A DNA stretch of 64,000 bases from Acidimicrobiales bacterium (GTDB lineage: Bacteria; Actinomycetota; Acidimicrobiia; Acidimicrobiales; Poriferisodalaceae), in the NCBI GenBank assembly GCA_041394185.1, contig JAWKIQ010000001.1:806001-870000 (forward strand), in the 5' to 3' direction. Both the position numbers and the translations under genes were made by a program. Within the stretch, counting starts at the first letter, position 1. Every line of letters begins with the position of its first letter. The notes beneath the pieces are model-generated. The model saw nothing but the letters and a program-made list of their open reading frames with translations, was not told where the DNA came from and searched no databases. Positions 53,177 to 61,554 of the stretch are shown here, in pieces.

Positions 53177-54652
53177 ATGTCTGCAACAACCGGCGTCGAG
53201 CACTTCGACGTCCTCATTGTCGGAGGCGGCATCTCGGGAGTGGGTGGTGCGTACCACCTCACCCAGGAGCGCCCCGACACTTCGTTCGTCGTGCTCGAGA
53301 ACCAGGATGGCTTCGGAGGCACCTGGCGTACTCACAAGTACCCGGGAATCCGCTCCGACAGCGATCTGTACACCTTCGGTTACGAGTTCAAGCCATGGAC
53401 GGGTCCGCCAATCGCAACCGCCGAGGAGATCCTCACCTACATGGGTGAGGTGATCGAAGAGAACGACCTGGCCAAGTACATCCGGTACAGCCACGAGGTC
53501 ACCAACGCCCAGTGGTCGAGCCAGGACAAGCGTTGGACGATCAGCGCCCATCGCACCGACACCGACGAGGATGTCACGTTCACCTGCGGGTTCCTGTGGA
53601 TGTGTCAGGGCTACTACAACCACAAGCAGCCCTACACCCCCGAGTGGCCCGGCATGGACGCCTACCAGGGCCAGATCATCCACCCCCAGCTATGGCCCCG
53701 CGACCTCGACTACACCGGCAAGAAGGTGATCTGCATTGGGTCGGGTGCGACGGCGGCCACCATCATCCCGGCGATGGCCCCAGACGTCGATCACATCACC
53801 ATGGTGCAGCGTTCGCCCACCTACTTTGCCGTGGGTCGCAACGTCGACGACCTGGCCGACCAGCTCCGCCAGCTCGACATCGACGAAACGTGGATCCACG
53901 AGATCGTCCGCCGCAAGCGGCTGTTCGACGGCAAGATGATCGCCGAGATGGCTCGGGAGCACCCCGACATGGTCAAAGAGGAGCTGTTCAACGGCATCCG
54001 CGAGATCATGGGCGAAGACTTCGACTTCGAGCCGCACTTCTCACCGCAGTACCGGGTGTGGCGTCAGCGCCTTGCGTTCGTTCCAGACGGCGACCTGTTC
54101 CACGCCATCAAGAGCGGCAAGGCGTCGGCGGTGACCGGCGAGATCGAGACCTTCACCGAGACCGGTCTGAAGATGACCGACGGCACCACCGTCGATGCCG
54201 ACATCATCATCACCGCCACCGGATTCAACATGAACGTGTTGGGCGACGTCGAGTTCGACATCGACGGTGCGCCGCTCGATTGGCCGAGCCGCATCGGATA
54301 TCACGGCACCATGTTCACCGGCATTCCCAACATGGCATGGGTCTTCGGCTACTTCCGCGCCTCGTGGACATTGCGGGCAGACATGATCGGTCACTTCGTT
54401 TGCCGTTTGCTCGACCACATGGATGCCAAGGGTGCGTCGGTGGTGGTGCCGCAGCTTCGCGAAGAAGACGAGGGCATGCCCCGCCTGCCGTGGGTCGACC
54501 CCGAGGACTTCAACCCCGGATACATCAACCGGTCGATGCACCTGCTGCCAAAGCAGGGCGACCGTGATCCGTGGCGCCACACCCAGGACTACTGGAGCGA
54601 GCGCAAGGTGTTCCCCGAGATCGACCTCGACGACGGCCTGCAGTACAGCTAG
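53177..54652 (+). CDS. Flavin-containing monooxygenase (Baeyer-Villiger-like)
   Basis: A 491-residue flavoprotein. The FAD motif is G-G-G-I-S-G (16-21), then G-F-G-G-T-W-R-T-H-K-Y-P-G, and the second Rossmann motif is G-S-G-A-T-A. It is shorter than the other monooxygenase in the window and has the H-P-Q-L-W-P variant near the fingerprint position. ATG 53177 follows GGAAGGGG. Such enzymes oxygenate ketones or soft nucleophiles. Its stop overlaps the convergent pirin stop by 4 bp. Confidence 0.87.
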   Translation: MSATTGVEHFDVLIVGGGISGVGGAYHLTQERPDTSFVVLENQDGFGGTWRTHKYPGIRSDSDLYTFGYEFKPWTGPPIATAEEILTYMGEVIEENDLAKYIRYSHEVTNAQWSSQDKRWTISAHRTDTDEDVTFTCGFLWMCQGYYNHKQPYTPEWPGMDAYQGQIIHPQLWPRDLDYTGKKVICIGSGATAATIIPAMAPDVDHITMVQRSPTYFAVGRNVDDLADQLRQLDIDETWIHEIVRRKRLFDGKMIAEMAREHPDMVKEELFNGIREIMGEDFDFEPHFSPQYRVWRQRLAFVPDGDLFHAIKSGKASAVTGEIETFTETGLKMTDGTTVDADIIITATGFNMNVLGDVEFDIDGAPLDWPSRIGYHGTMFTGIPNMAWVFGYFRASWTLRADMIGHFVCRLLDHMDAKGASVVVPQLREEDEGMPRLPWVDPEDFNPGYINRSMHLLPKQGDRDPWRHTQDYWSERKVFPEIDLDDGLQYS

Positions 54653-55353
54653 TCGGCCGCAGTTTCCCAGACGACCAGATGCGTGGGCTCTAGCGCCGTC
54701 GCCGGCAACGCGCCGGCGGCGGTGAGCCTGGCCGCATCGCCTGCGGCCAACTCGTGGCCTGACAAGGCCACGCGGCCGCGGGCAACAAAGGCGTGGACGT
54801 GCTGGCTGTCGGGCAGCACAACGGCCTCGCCGGCTTCCATCTCGGCGGCCCACATCACTGCATGGGGCTGATTGATGATGACGGCCCCGTCGTGTCCACG
54901 GCCTGAAGCAACGGCCACCAGGCCGGCTCCTGGCTTCACCGACACGGCGCGCTGCTCGTACCCGGGTTCCAGGTCGCGCTGGTCTGGCGGCACCCACATC
55001 TGGAGGAAGTGCACCGGCTCGGACTGACTTGCGTTCATCTCCGAGTGCAAGATGCCAGACCCGGCGCTCATTCGTTGAGCCTCGCCCGGACGGATGATGC
55101 CGTGGGTTCCGGTCGAGTCACGGTGTTCGAGGGCTCCCTCTAGCACCCAGGTCACTATCTCCATGTCGCGGTGGCCGTGTTGGCCGAAGCCGCCACCTGG
55201 TGCAACCCGGTCGTCGTTGAATACCAGCAGCAGGCCATGGCCGACATTGGTCGGATCGTGATGGTGGCCGAAACTGAAGCTGTGATGGCTTTCCAGCCAG
55301 CTCAGCCGGGTGGTGAACCGATCGGCGGCCCTCCTGATGTCGATGCTGCTCAT
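54649..55353 (-). CDS. Pirin-family bicupin protein
   Basis: A 234-residue bicupin. The N-terminal cupin has the metal set in F-G-H-H-H-D-P, G-Q-H-G-H-R-D-M-E-I-V-T, and S-A-G-S-G-I-L-H-S-E-M-N, all pirin hallmarks. Bacterial pirins can act as quercetinases or redox sensors. The ATG overlaps the end of the yceI gene by 4 bp, so the two are translated together. The open frame upstream of ATG 55353 is a shadow of yceI. Confidence 0.9.
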   Translation of the reverse strand: MSSIDIRRAADRFTTRLSWLESHHSFSFGHHHDPTNVGHGLLLVFNDDRVAPGGGFGQHGHRDMEIVTWVLEGALEHRDSTGTHGIIRPGEAQRMSAGSGILHSEMNASQSEPVHFLQMWVPPDQRDLEPGYEQRAVSVKPGAGLVAVASGRGHDGAVIINQPHAVMWAAEMEAGEAVVLPDSQHVHAFVARGRVALSGHELAAGDAARLTAAGALPATALEPTHLVVWETAAD

Positions 55354-55895
55354 GGCGCCTCGACCAGCTGTATCTCGAGCTCGATGTTCACCTTGTCTCC
55401 GATCAACATGCCGTCCATTCCCAGGGGCGCATTGAAGTCGATGCCGAACTGCGAGCGGGTGATCTGACCCGATGCACTGAAGCCGGCCCGGGTCATCTCG
55501 TAGGCGTCGGTCGCCACGCCATGGAACTCGAAGTCGAACTCGACCGAACGTGTCGTGCCGTTGATGGTGAGGTCTCCGACGATGCGCTCGGCTTCTATCG
55601 AAGTCGAACGGAAGGTCATGAGCGGGTTCGCCTCGACCCCGAAGAAGTCGGTGCTGCGCAGGTGGTTGTCGCGGTCTTCGTTGTTGGTGTCGACCGAGGC
55701 CAGCTCGACGTTGGCCTCGATGGTGGTTGTGCTCAGGTCGTCGCCGACCGCGACCGTGGCGTCGAAGCGGTTGAAACGGCCGCGGACCTTGGACAGGCCC
55801 AGATGCCGAACTGTGAACCCGACCTCGGAGTGCATCGTCTCGGCGACGAGCTTCTTGCCGGCGAAACGATCGAGGGCTTCTGTGAGGGTCTGCAT
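55350..55895 (-). CDS. YceI-family lipid-binding protein
   Basis: A 181-residue YceI-like lipocalin-type barrel without signal peptide. H-S-E-V-G-F-T-V-R-H-L-G-L-S-K-V-R-G-R-F and L-R-S-T-D-F-F are family signatures. YceI proteins bind isoprenoids or other lipids. The start M-Q-T-L-T-E follows an AAGGAG site. It is cotranscribed with pirin and divergent from a MarR regulator, an arrangement common for oxidative or electrophile stress genes. Confidence 0.9.
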   Translation of the reverse strand: MQTLTEALDRFAGKKLVAETMHSEVGFTVRHLGLSKVRGRFNRFDATVAVGDDLSTTTIEANVELASVDTNNEDRDNHLRSTDFFGVEANPLMTFRSTSIEAERIVGDLTINGTTRSVEFDFEFHGVATDAYEMTRAGFSASGQITRSQFGIDFNAPLGMDGMLIGDKVNIELEIQLVEAP

Positions 55896-55920
55896 GATGG
55901 CTCCTTGGGGGTAATTCAAA

Positions 55921-55942
55921 CTTGAAGTAACAATACTTCAAG
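55921..55942. promoter_or_regulatory. Palindromic operator between MarR and yceI
   Basis: CTTGAAGTA and TACTTCAAG are perfect 9-bp arms around ACAA, in an AT-rich stretch midway between the divergent yceI and marR starts. A TTCAA-AC-TTGAA palindrome overlaps the left arm. This is the expected site for the MarR dimer to repress both genes. Confidence 0.75.
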
Positions 55943-55981
55943 AATTAAGAAAAGCAACCATCGGTCGAATAACCTGACGTG

Positions 55982-56434
55982 ATGGACGAACCGCGCTGGC
56001 TCGACGCCGAGGAAATGCAGATCTGGAGAGGCTTCCTGGCCGCCAGCGCGCGCGTGCACCAATCGGTGGACGAGCAGCTCAAGCGCGACTCCGGGATGGG
56101 TCTCGACGACTACGAGGTGCTGGTGCACCTGTCGGAAGCTCCCGAACAAAGGCTCAGGATGACCGACCTGTCAGACCTCTTGTTGCACTCGCAGAGCCGG
56201 CTTTCGCAGCGAGTCGACCGGCTTGCCAAGCGCGGTCTGGTAGAGCGTCAGAAGTGTCCTGAAGACCGCCGGGGAACCTATGCGGCGCTTACCCAACAGG
56301 GGCGCGAGGCGCTGGAGCAGGCGGCCCGTGGCCACGTTGCAGAGGTCAGGCGCAGCATGATCGACTGGATCGCGCCGCGCGAGAGAGCCGTAGTGGCCAG
56401 CGTGTTCGAGCGTCTGGCCTCAGAGACCGGGTAG
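55982..56434 (+). CDS. MarR-family regulator
   Basis: A 150-residue MarR protein. The winged helix contains M-T-D-L-S-D-L-L-L-H-S-Q-S-R-L-S-Q-R-V-D-R-L with the wing D-R-R-G-T-Y-A-A-L-T. There is a Cys before the wing (Q-K-C-P-E-D-R-R), which could sense oxidants, though its position is not that of OhrR. ATG 55982 lies six bases after a TAACCT box. It is divergent from yceI-pirin with a shared palindrome. Confidence 0.9.
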   Translation: MDEPRWLDAEEMQIWRGFLAASARVHQSVDEQLKRDSGMGLDDYEVLVHLSEAPEQRLRMTDLSDLLLHSQSRLSQRVDRLAKRGLVERQKCPEDRRGTYAALTQQGREALEQAARGHVAEVRRSMIDWIAPRERAVVASVFERLASETG

Positions 56435-56438
56435 CGGC

Positions 56439-56852
56439 TCAGGCTGCCGTGAAGCGCAGCACGGCGCCACCGTCTTTGCCGGCGTGGAACACGGCCCTGA
56501 CCGCCATTCCGACCTCGATCTGGGCGGGGTCGACATCGACGATGTTGGTCATGACCCTGGGGCCCTCGGCCAGTTCGACATAGGCGATGACGTACGGAGC
56601 GTGGGCGCCCCAGTTTCCGGGCGCCTTGTGGGTGACCGCATAGCTGTAAACCGTGCCCTGACCCGAGGCCTCGAACCACTCGACGTCGGTGCTTGCACAC
56701 TCGGGGCAGAAGGGTCGGGGATACCAAACCACCGTTTCGCACGAGTTGCACCGCGGCAGCTCGAGGCGGTCTTCGGCAAGGGCGTCCCAGAAGCGCTGAT
56801 CGTCGAGGTTCGTGTTGGGTGTTGGCGTGGGTAGATCGGTTTGGCCTGGCAT
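56439..56852 (-). CDS. DUF35 OB-fold protein with zinc ribbon
   Basis: A 137-residue protein with a rubredoxin-like zinc ribbon (Cys35, Cys38, Cys49, Cys52) and a C-terminal OB-fold. DUF35 proteins act as partners of thiolase-like proteins in steroid side-chain cleavage and related acyl-CoA work. Its start codon overlaps the stop of the upstream thiolase-like gene by one base, which supports a complex. Confidence 0.9.
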   Translation of the reverse strand: MPGQTDLPTPTPNTNLDDQRFWDALAEDRLELPRCNSCETVVWYPRPFCPECASTDVEWFEASGQGTVYSYAVTHKAPGNWGAHAPYVIAYVELAEGPRVMTNIVDVDPAQIEVGMAVRAVFHAGKDGGAVLRFTAA

Positions 56853-58012
56853 CAGTCGCCCCTTCCGAGGATCAGTGTCGCCGAGCCCATTCGGGTGGCC
56901 AGGCTGCCGCCCGTGCCGTGGGCCAGTGCGATTTCGCAGTCTGGAACTTGAACAGCGGCATGGGCCTCGCCGCGAAGCTGACGGACGGCCTCGACGACCT
57001 TGGTCATGCCGCCACGATTGGACGGGTGGTTGTTGCACAACCCCCCGCCGTCGGTGTTGAAGGGCAGGCGCCCGTGGGGTGCCTGGAGGGCACCATCCAT
57101 CACGAAGCGGCCCCCCTGACCCTTCTCGCAGAAGCCCAGGTCTTCGATGGTCTGCAGGACGGTGATCGTGAAGCTGTCGTAGATCGACACATAGTCGATG
57201 TCGTCGTGCGACACGCCTGCCTCGGCGAAGGCTGCCGGGCCCGACACGACGGCGCCGGTGTGGGTGAGGTCGATCCGGCCGCGGGTCTGCTTGACTGCAA
57301 CCCCGGAGCCCAGCACCGGGATGGTGTGGCGATCGAGGGTGGCGGCGATCTCGGGACTCACCACCACCAGGGCGCCGCCACCGTCGGTGATGACGCAGCT
57401 GTCGAGCCGATGCAGGGGGTCGGCCACCATGGGGCTGTCGAGAACCTCTTCGACCGTCACCGCTTGGGGCAGGAAGGCGTTGGGGTTGTGCTGAGCGTGC
57501 AGCGACGCGGCGACCTTTATCTGGGCCAGTTGTTCGGAGGTGGTTCCGAATTCGAACATGTGCCGACGGGCGGCCATGGCGTAGCCGTTGATGACGTTGA
57601 GCCCGAAGATGCTCTCGAAGGAGTTCTCGGGCGCAGTGGTGCGGGCGCTGCCGCCCGGCTGGGCGCCGCCGGTGCGTGGCTTGCCCGCCAGGGTTATCAG
57701 GGCCACCGAGCAGTGCCCGGCGGCGATGGCCTCGGCGGCGTGCTGAACGTGCACCAGGTACGACGAGCCGCCCGTCTCGGTCGAGTCGGTGTAGCGCAGC
57801 CGAAGGCCCATGTACTCGGCCATGCTGAGCCCGCCGAATCCGGGGGCGTCGCCGGCGCAGAAGTACCCATCGACATCTGCGAAGGTCAGACCGGCGTCGG
57901 CCAAAGCGCCCGCAGCGACCTCGAAGTGGATTCTGGGCACGGTGTGGTCGGGCAGATGCCTGCCCGGGTGTTCGTAGACCCCGGCTATGTGGGCCGCGTT
58001 CTTGATGCTCAT
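56852..58012 (-). CDS. Thiolase-like protein (SCP2-thiolase / Ltp2 type)
   Basis: A 386-residue thiolase-fold protein. The late G-G-G-L-C-N-N-H-P-S-N-R-G-G and H-G-T-G-G-S motifs are those of the lipid-transfer-type thiolases. The usual N-terminal nucleophile motif C-S-S-G is replaced by E-T-G-G-S-S-Y, so an aldolase or non-condensing role as in Ltp2 is more likely than beta-ketothiolase. With DUF35 it probably forms a retro-aldol complex acting on a CoA-linked side chain. ATG 58012 is chosen over an upstream frame without homology. Confidence 0.85.
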   Translation of the reverse strand: MSIKNAAHIAGVYEHPGRHLPDHTVPRIHFEVAAGALADAGLTFADVDGYFCAGDAPGFGGLSMAEYMGLRLRYTDSTETGGSSYLVHVQHAAEAIAAGHCSVALITLAGKPRTGGAQPGGSARTTAPENSFESIFGLNVINGYAMAARRHMFEFGTTSEQLAQIKVAASLHAQHNPNAFLPQAVTVEEVLDSPMVADPLHRLDSCVITDGGGALVVVSPEIAATLDRHTIPVLGSGVAVKQTRGRIDLTHTGAVVSGPAAFAEAGVSHDDIDYVSIYDSFTITVLQTIEDLGFCEKGQGGRFVMDGALQAPHGRLPFNTDGGGLCNNHPSNRGGMTKVVEAVRQLRGEAHAAVQVPDCEIALAHGTGGSLATRMGSATLILGRGD

Positions 58013-58077
58013 CGTCGCCAATACTGGCCGCTGCGACCCCCAACGGCGAAATCCCGACATCAGCAGCGCTGTGCTGG

Positions 58078-58767
58078 TCAGTCGGCGGAAGAACCCGGGC
58101 GAGACCAGATGCCGGTGCACTCGGGCACCCGGCTCCATTGTTTGGCGCGAACGGTTTGTTCGAACTCGGCGCCGAAGAAGTTTCCGCACACGGTCGCTGC
58201 TTCGTCGATGGTGGCGAACGAGTAGTCGGTGCGGATCCACTGGCGCTCAAAGCCGTGGTCTTGCTCGAGAAAGCGGTAGTAGTCGACCAGTGGCGCCGGC
58301 GGCGAGGGAAGCTCGTGGCCGGTGCCCAGGGTCTCGACGACTATGACCCGACCGCCGTTGGTGACGCGCTCGCACTCGGCCAGGAACCGCCCGATCTCGT
58401 GACGCCAACCGTCGGGCTGCCACTCGACGTAGTGACCGAACACCCAGCCTGCGACGGCGCACTCGAAGCTGCCGTCGGAGAAGGGCAAGGCCGCCGCCTC
58501 GGCCCTGCACAGGGCCGTGGTCGGGCCCAGACCCAGTTGGGTGGCGACCTTCTGCATCGCCGCCGAGGGTTCGGTCGCCACCACGGGTATGGCGAGCGAA
58601 GACAGGATGCGGGTTACTCGGCCGGTGCCCGCCCCGATCTCGACGGTGCTGGTGCCTGGGGCGATGAGCTCGCCGAGAGCGCTCGGCAGGTTGCCATCGG
58701 CGTCCTCGGCCCCGACCAGGGCCTGATAGCCCTCGGCGCCCGACGCATAGATCTCTTGGAAGCTCAC
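58078..58767 (-). CDS. SAM-dependent methyltransferase
   Basis: A 229-residue class I methyltransferase. Motif I is V-E-I-G-A-G-T-G-R (42-50), A-T-E-P-S motif II, and A-L-P-F-S-D-G-S-F motif III. The likely start is GTG 58767 (V-S-F-Q-E-I-Y), seven bases after a TACCCT box. Acceptor unknown. Divergent from the selenoprotein gene with 38 bp between starts, so a shared promoter region is possible. Confidence 0.82.
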   Translation of the reverse strand: MSFQEIYASGAEGYQALVGAEDADGNLPSALGELIAPGTSTVEIGAGTGRVTRILSSLAIPVVATEPSAAMQKVATQLGLGPTTALCRAEAAALPFSDGSFECAVAGWVFGHYVEWQPDGWRHEIGRFLAECERVTNGGRVIVVETLGTGHELPSPPAPLVDYYRFLEQDHGFERQWIRTDYSFATIDEAATVCGNFFGAEFEQTVRAKQWSRVPECTGIWSRPGSSAD

Positions 58768-58805
58768 TTTGGGAAGGGTACGGGTAGAGGTGGCAGGATC
58801 TGAGC

Positions 58806-59840
58806 ATGTCAACCGTGCTCGAGTCGGGCTTTCGCTCCGATCTGGTCGAGGCTCACGAGACGGCGGCGGGGCTGATCGCCGCATCTGGCCCCTGGTGGTC
58901 GGGCGTGCAGCGCCTTGCCATGCTCGCTGAGGTACGCCGGGCCCGAGCCCACTCAGACTTGCCGCCCTGGCAGGCGCCATCGTCGGCCGAAGGCCTCGCA
59001 GGTTCCGATGACACGCTGCCGCCTGCTGCCGTGGACGCGATCTGGCGTATCTCGAACCACCCGGGCACCCTGACGCGAGCCTGGTACGACGCGATCGTCG
59101 CCGGGCTGCCTTCGCCCGAGCACTACGTCGAGTTGGTGGCGGTGACCGCTGCCGTCAACTCGCTCGACCGCTTCGCCGAGATCATGGACCTGGAACTGCT
59201 GGCGCCCGGTCAGGCCGACCAACGGCCGCCATCACACGACAGGGTCGAAGGCGCCGAGGTCACCAGCCACTGGGTGCCAACGGTGCCGATCCGAGGCGCC
59301 AACGTGCAGAAGGCGTTGTCGGGTGTGGCCGGTGGGCGAGACCTGTGGGCGGTGTTGACGCGGGCCCAATACGTTCCTCCCGAGGCTCTGATGGGCGACC
59401 TCGAATGGAACCGCGGCACTCTCGATAGGCGCCAGATCGAGTTGATCGCGGCGATGACGTCGATCAAGAACGACTGCTTCTACTGAACGACCTCCCATGC
59501 CACGCTGCTCGGTCTGAGCAGTTCCGGACAGCATGACGGGACAGACCCGTCCCAGATCAGCAGCGGCGCCGGGGTGCCCCACGGTCGGCTGTTGGTCGAG
59601 TTCGTCGAGGCCACCTTCGACAGCCCTGCCCGGCTCGCTGCAGCCAAAGCAGCGGTGACCCGAACGCTCGGCTTCGACCATCTGGTCGATGCCGCCGCAG
59701 TCGTGGCCAACTTCACCATGCTGACCCGCATCGCCGACGCGACCGGAACGCCACTGGATCGCGGCACCCAGCAGATCTCCGGCGACATCCGCACCGCTCT
59801 GGGCCTGGACAGCCTGACGTCGGCGAGGTTCGAGGCCTGA
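58806..59840 (+). CDS. AhpD/carboxymuconolactone-decarboxylase-like selenoprotein (TGA 59484 = Sec)
   Basis: A single 344-residue frame if the TGA at 59484-59486 is read as selenocysteine (residue 227). Two helical halves each resemble a CMD/AhpD unit: about 80-135 (E-L-V-A-V-T-A-A-V-N) and 205-330. The second holds the active site E-x11-C-F-Y-U-T-T-S-H: Glu212, Cys224, Sec227, His231. Spacing matches AhpD Glu118, Cys130, Cys133, His137 exactly, with Sec replacing the second Cys. Cys-containing relatives read C-F-Y-C-T-T-S-H. Coding character continues past the TGA without a gap. A SECIS-like hairpin follows. It is probably a thiol peroxidase or reductase. A short Cys-less truncation is the unlikely alternative. 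Confidence 0.88.
59496..59535 (+). promoter_or_regulatory. Bacterial SECIS element
   Basis: CTGCTC (59505-59510) and GAGCAG (59516-59521) close a GGUCU loop, the same apical loop as in the Escherichia coli fdhF SECIS. The first loop G is 25 nt after the UGA, inside the known 16-37 nt range. CATGC (59496-59500) and GCATG (59531-59535) can extend the stem below an internal loop. Confidence 0.8.
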
Positions 59841-59884
59841 CCTCGGGGCGGCCACCGCGCGCCCGTCCGGCAGTCTCAGGGGTG

Positions 59885-60961
59885 TCACCCGCCCGGCGAG
59901 ACCACCCGGTTGACATGTCCCATCTTGCGGCCGGGCTTGACCCCTGACTTGCCGTACAGGTGCAACGCTGCATTGGGCTCGGCCGCGATCGCGGCGGTGC
60001 GATCGATGTCGTGGCCGATCAGGTTCTCCATGACCACGTCGGCGTAGCGGGTCGTCGAGCCCAGGGGCCAGCCGGCGATGGCTCGGATGTGCTGCTCGAA
60101 CTGGTCGACCGTGCAGCCCTGCTGGGTCCAGTGCCCAGAGTTGTGCACCCGGGGTGCGATCTCGTTGACCACCATGTGTTCGCTGGTGACGAACAGTTCG
60201 ACACCCATGACGCCCACGTAGTCGAGGCGGTCGAGGATATGGCGGGCGGTTTCGACGGCTTGGGCGGTCTGTTCGGCGGTGAGGTGGGCTGGCACGGTGG
60301 TGGTGGCCAGGATGCCGTCGCGGTGCACGTTCTGCCCCGGGTCGAAACAAGCGAAGGCGCCATCGACGCTGCGCGCAGCGATGACCGATACCTCGTGGGA
60401 GAACTCGACGAAGCCCTCGAGAATCGCGGGCGCATGGTCGATGGCGGCCAAAGCCTCGGCGGCCTGCCGCTGGTCGGTCAACAACACCTGACCCTTGCCG
60501 TCGTAGCCGAAGCGCCGGGTCTTCAGGATCGCCGGTGTGCCCAGGCGGGACATGGCCGAGCGCAGCTGGTCGGGTGTGTCCACCTGGGCGAAGGGTGCGG
60601 TCGGCAGGCCCAGATCGGCCAAGAATCGCTTCTCGGTCAGGCGGTCTTGGCTGACGCCAAGCGCGTTGCGGCCCGGGCGAACCGGGCGCAAGCCTTCGAG
60701 CAGATCGAGCGCCGAGGTCGGGATGTTCTCGAACTCGAAGGTGACCACACTGGCCAGATCTGCGAACTGCCGAAGCGCCTGAGCGTCGCCGTAGGCAGCC
60801 TGGATGTGAAGGTGCGACACGTGAGCGGCCGGGCAGTCGGCAGCCGGGTCGAATATGACCGTTGTGAAACCCAGCCGCGATGCGGCGACAGACAGCATGC
60901 GCCCCAGCTGGCCGCCACCGAGGATGCCGATGGTGCTGCCGACGGGCAGGCGGTCAGTCAT
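59885..60961 (-). CDS. purK: 5-(carboxyamino)imidazole ribonucleotide synthase
   Basis: A 358-residue ATP-grasp enzyme: N-terminal [23 protein letters not shown], the acidic L-E-G-F-V-E-F ATP strand, and [14 protein letters not shown], all PurK signatures. It carboxylates AIR at N5 with ATP and bicarbonate. It overlaps purE by 8 bp, and the two work in sequence in de novo purine synthesis. The end is 44 bp from the end of the convergent selenoprotein gene. Confidence 0.95.
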   Translation of the reverse strand: MTDRLPVGSTIGILGGGQLGRMLSVAASRLGFTTVIFDPAADCPAAHVSHLHIQAAYGDAQALRQFADLASVVTFEFENIPTSALDLLEGLRPVRPGRNALGVSQDRLTEKRFLADLGLPTAPFAQVDTPDQLRSAMSRLGTPAILKTRRFGYDGKGQVLLTDQRQAAEALAAIDHAPAILEGFVEFSHEVSVIAARSVDGAFACFDPGQNVHRDGILATTTVPAHLTAEQTAQAVETARHILDRLDYVGVMGVELFVTSEHMVVNEIAPRVHNSGHWTQQGCTVDQFEQHIRAIAGWPLGSTTRYADVVMENLIGHDIDRTAAIAAEPNAALHLYGKSGVKPGRKMGHVNRVVSPGG

Positions 60962-61442
60962 CGGTTGGTTCGTCTGGGATGGATGCCGACAACGCGGCAC
61001 GCCATGCGTCGAGCCGCTGGGCCAAGGAGTCGTCGTGGTTTGCCAGGATCGCGGCAGCCATCAGGCCGGCGTTGGCAGCGCCGGCAGCGCCGATGGCCAT
61101 GGTGGCCACGGGAAACCCTCGCGGCATCTGCACGATCGAGTAGAGGCTGTCGAGGCCGGACAACGCCCGGGTCTGAACCGGCACCCCTACGACGGGAATG
61201 CGGGTCTTGGAGGCCATCATGCCCGGAAGGTGTGCCGCGCCCCCGGCCCCGGCGATGATGACCTGCAAGCCCCGTTCTGCAGCGGTGGTGCCGTAGTTCC
61301 AGAGCCGATCGGGGGTTCGATGGGCCGACACGATCTTCGTCTCGTAGCCCACCTGGAGTTCGTCTAGCACCGCGGCGGCCTCACGCATGGTGGGCCAGTC
61401 GGACTGGCTGCCCATGATGATGCCTACCTTGACGTCGCTCAT
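60954..61442 (-). CDS. purE: 5-(carboxyamino)imidazole ribonucleotide mutase
   Basis: A 162-residue class I Pur[10 protein letters not shown] (11-19) is the phosphate-binding loop, S-A-H-R-T-P the catalytic His, and [10 protein letters not shown] the second loop. It converts N5-CAIR to CAIR. A TATAGT box lies about 30 bases upstream, giving a short leader. A longer start at 61472 would overlap that box and is rejected. It is the first gene of the purE-purK operon. Confidence 0.95.
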   Translation of the reverse strand: MSDVKVGIIMGSQSDWPTMREAAAVLDELQVGYETKIVSAHRTPDRLWNYGTTAAERGLQVIIAGAGGAAHLPGMMASKTRIPVVGVPVQTRALSGLDSLYSIVQMPRGFPVATMAIGAAGAANAGLMAAAILANHDDSLAQRLDAWRAALSASIPDEPTDD

Positions 61443-61493
61443 GCCTGTTCCGATCGCTGGTGCCCCCGCCACTATAGGGCGCCCGAAAACGCC

Positions 61494-61526
61494 GACAGCT
61501 GGGCCGCTTCACGCGGCCCAGCTGTC
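61494..61526 (-). terminator. Terminator hairpin after the thiolase gene
   Basis: A perfect 14-bp stem (GACAGCTGGGCCGC and its complement) with a 5-nt loop lies 28 bp beyond the thiolase stop and before the purE promoter. Confidence 0.8.
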
Positions 61527-61554
61527 TGGATGACGAATGGAGGGTGGCTGGTGT

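Noticed and set aside
59574..59840. Separate 88-residue ORF after the short CMD-like protein
   Set aside because: It is in the same frame as the gene before it and has no start signal of its own; the TGA between them fits selenocysteine, so it is the C-terminal part of one protein.
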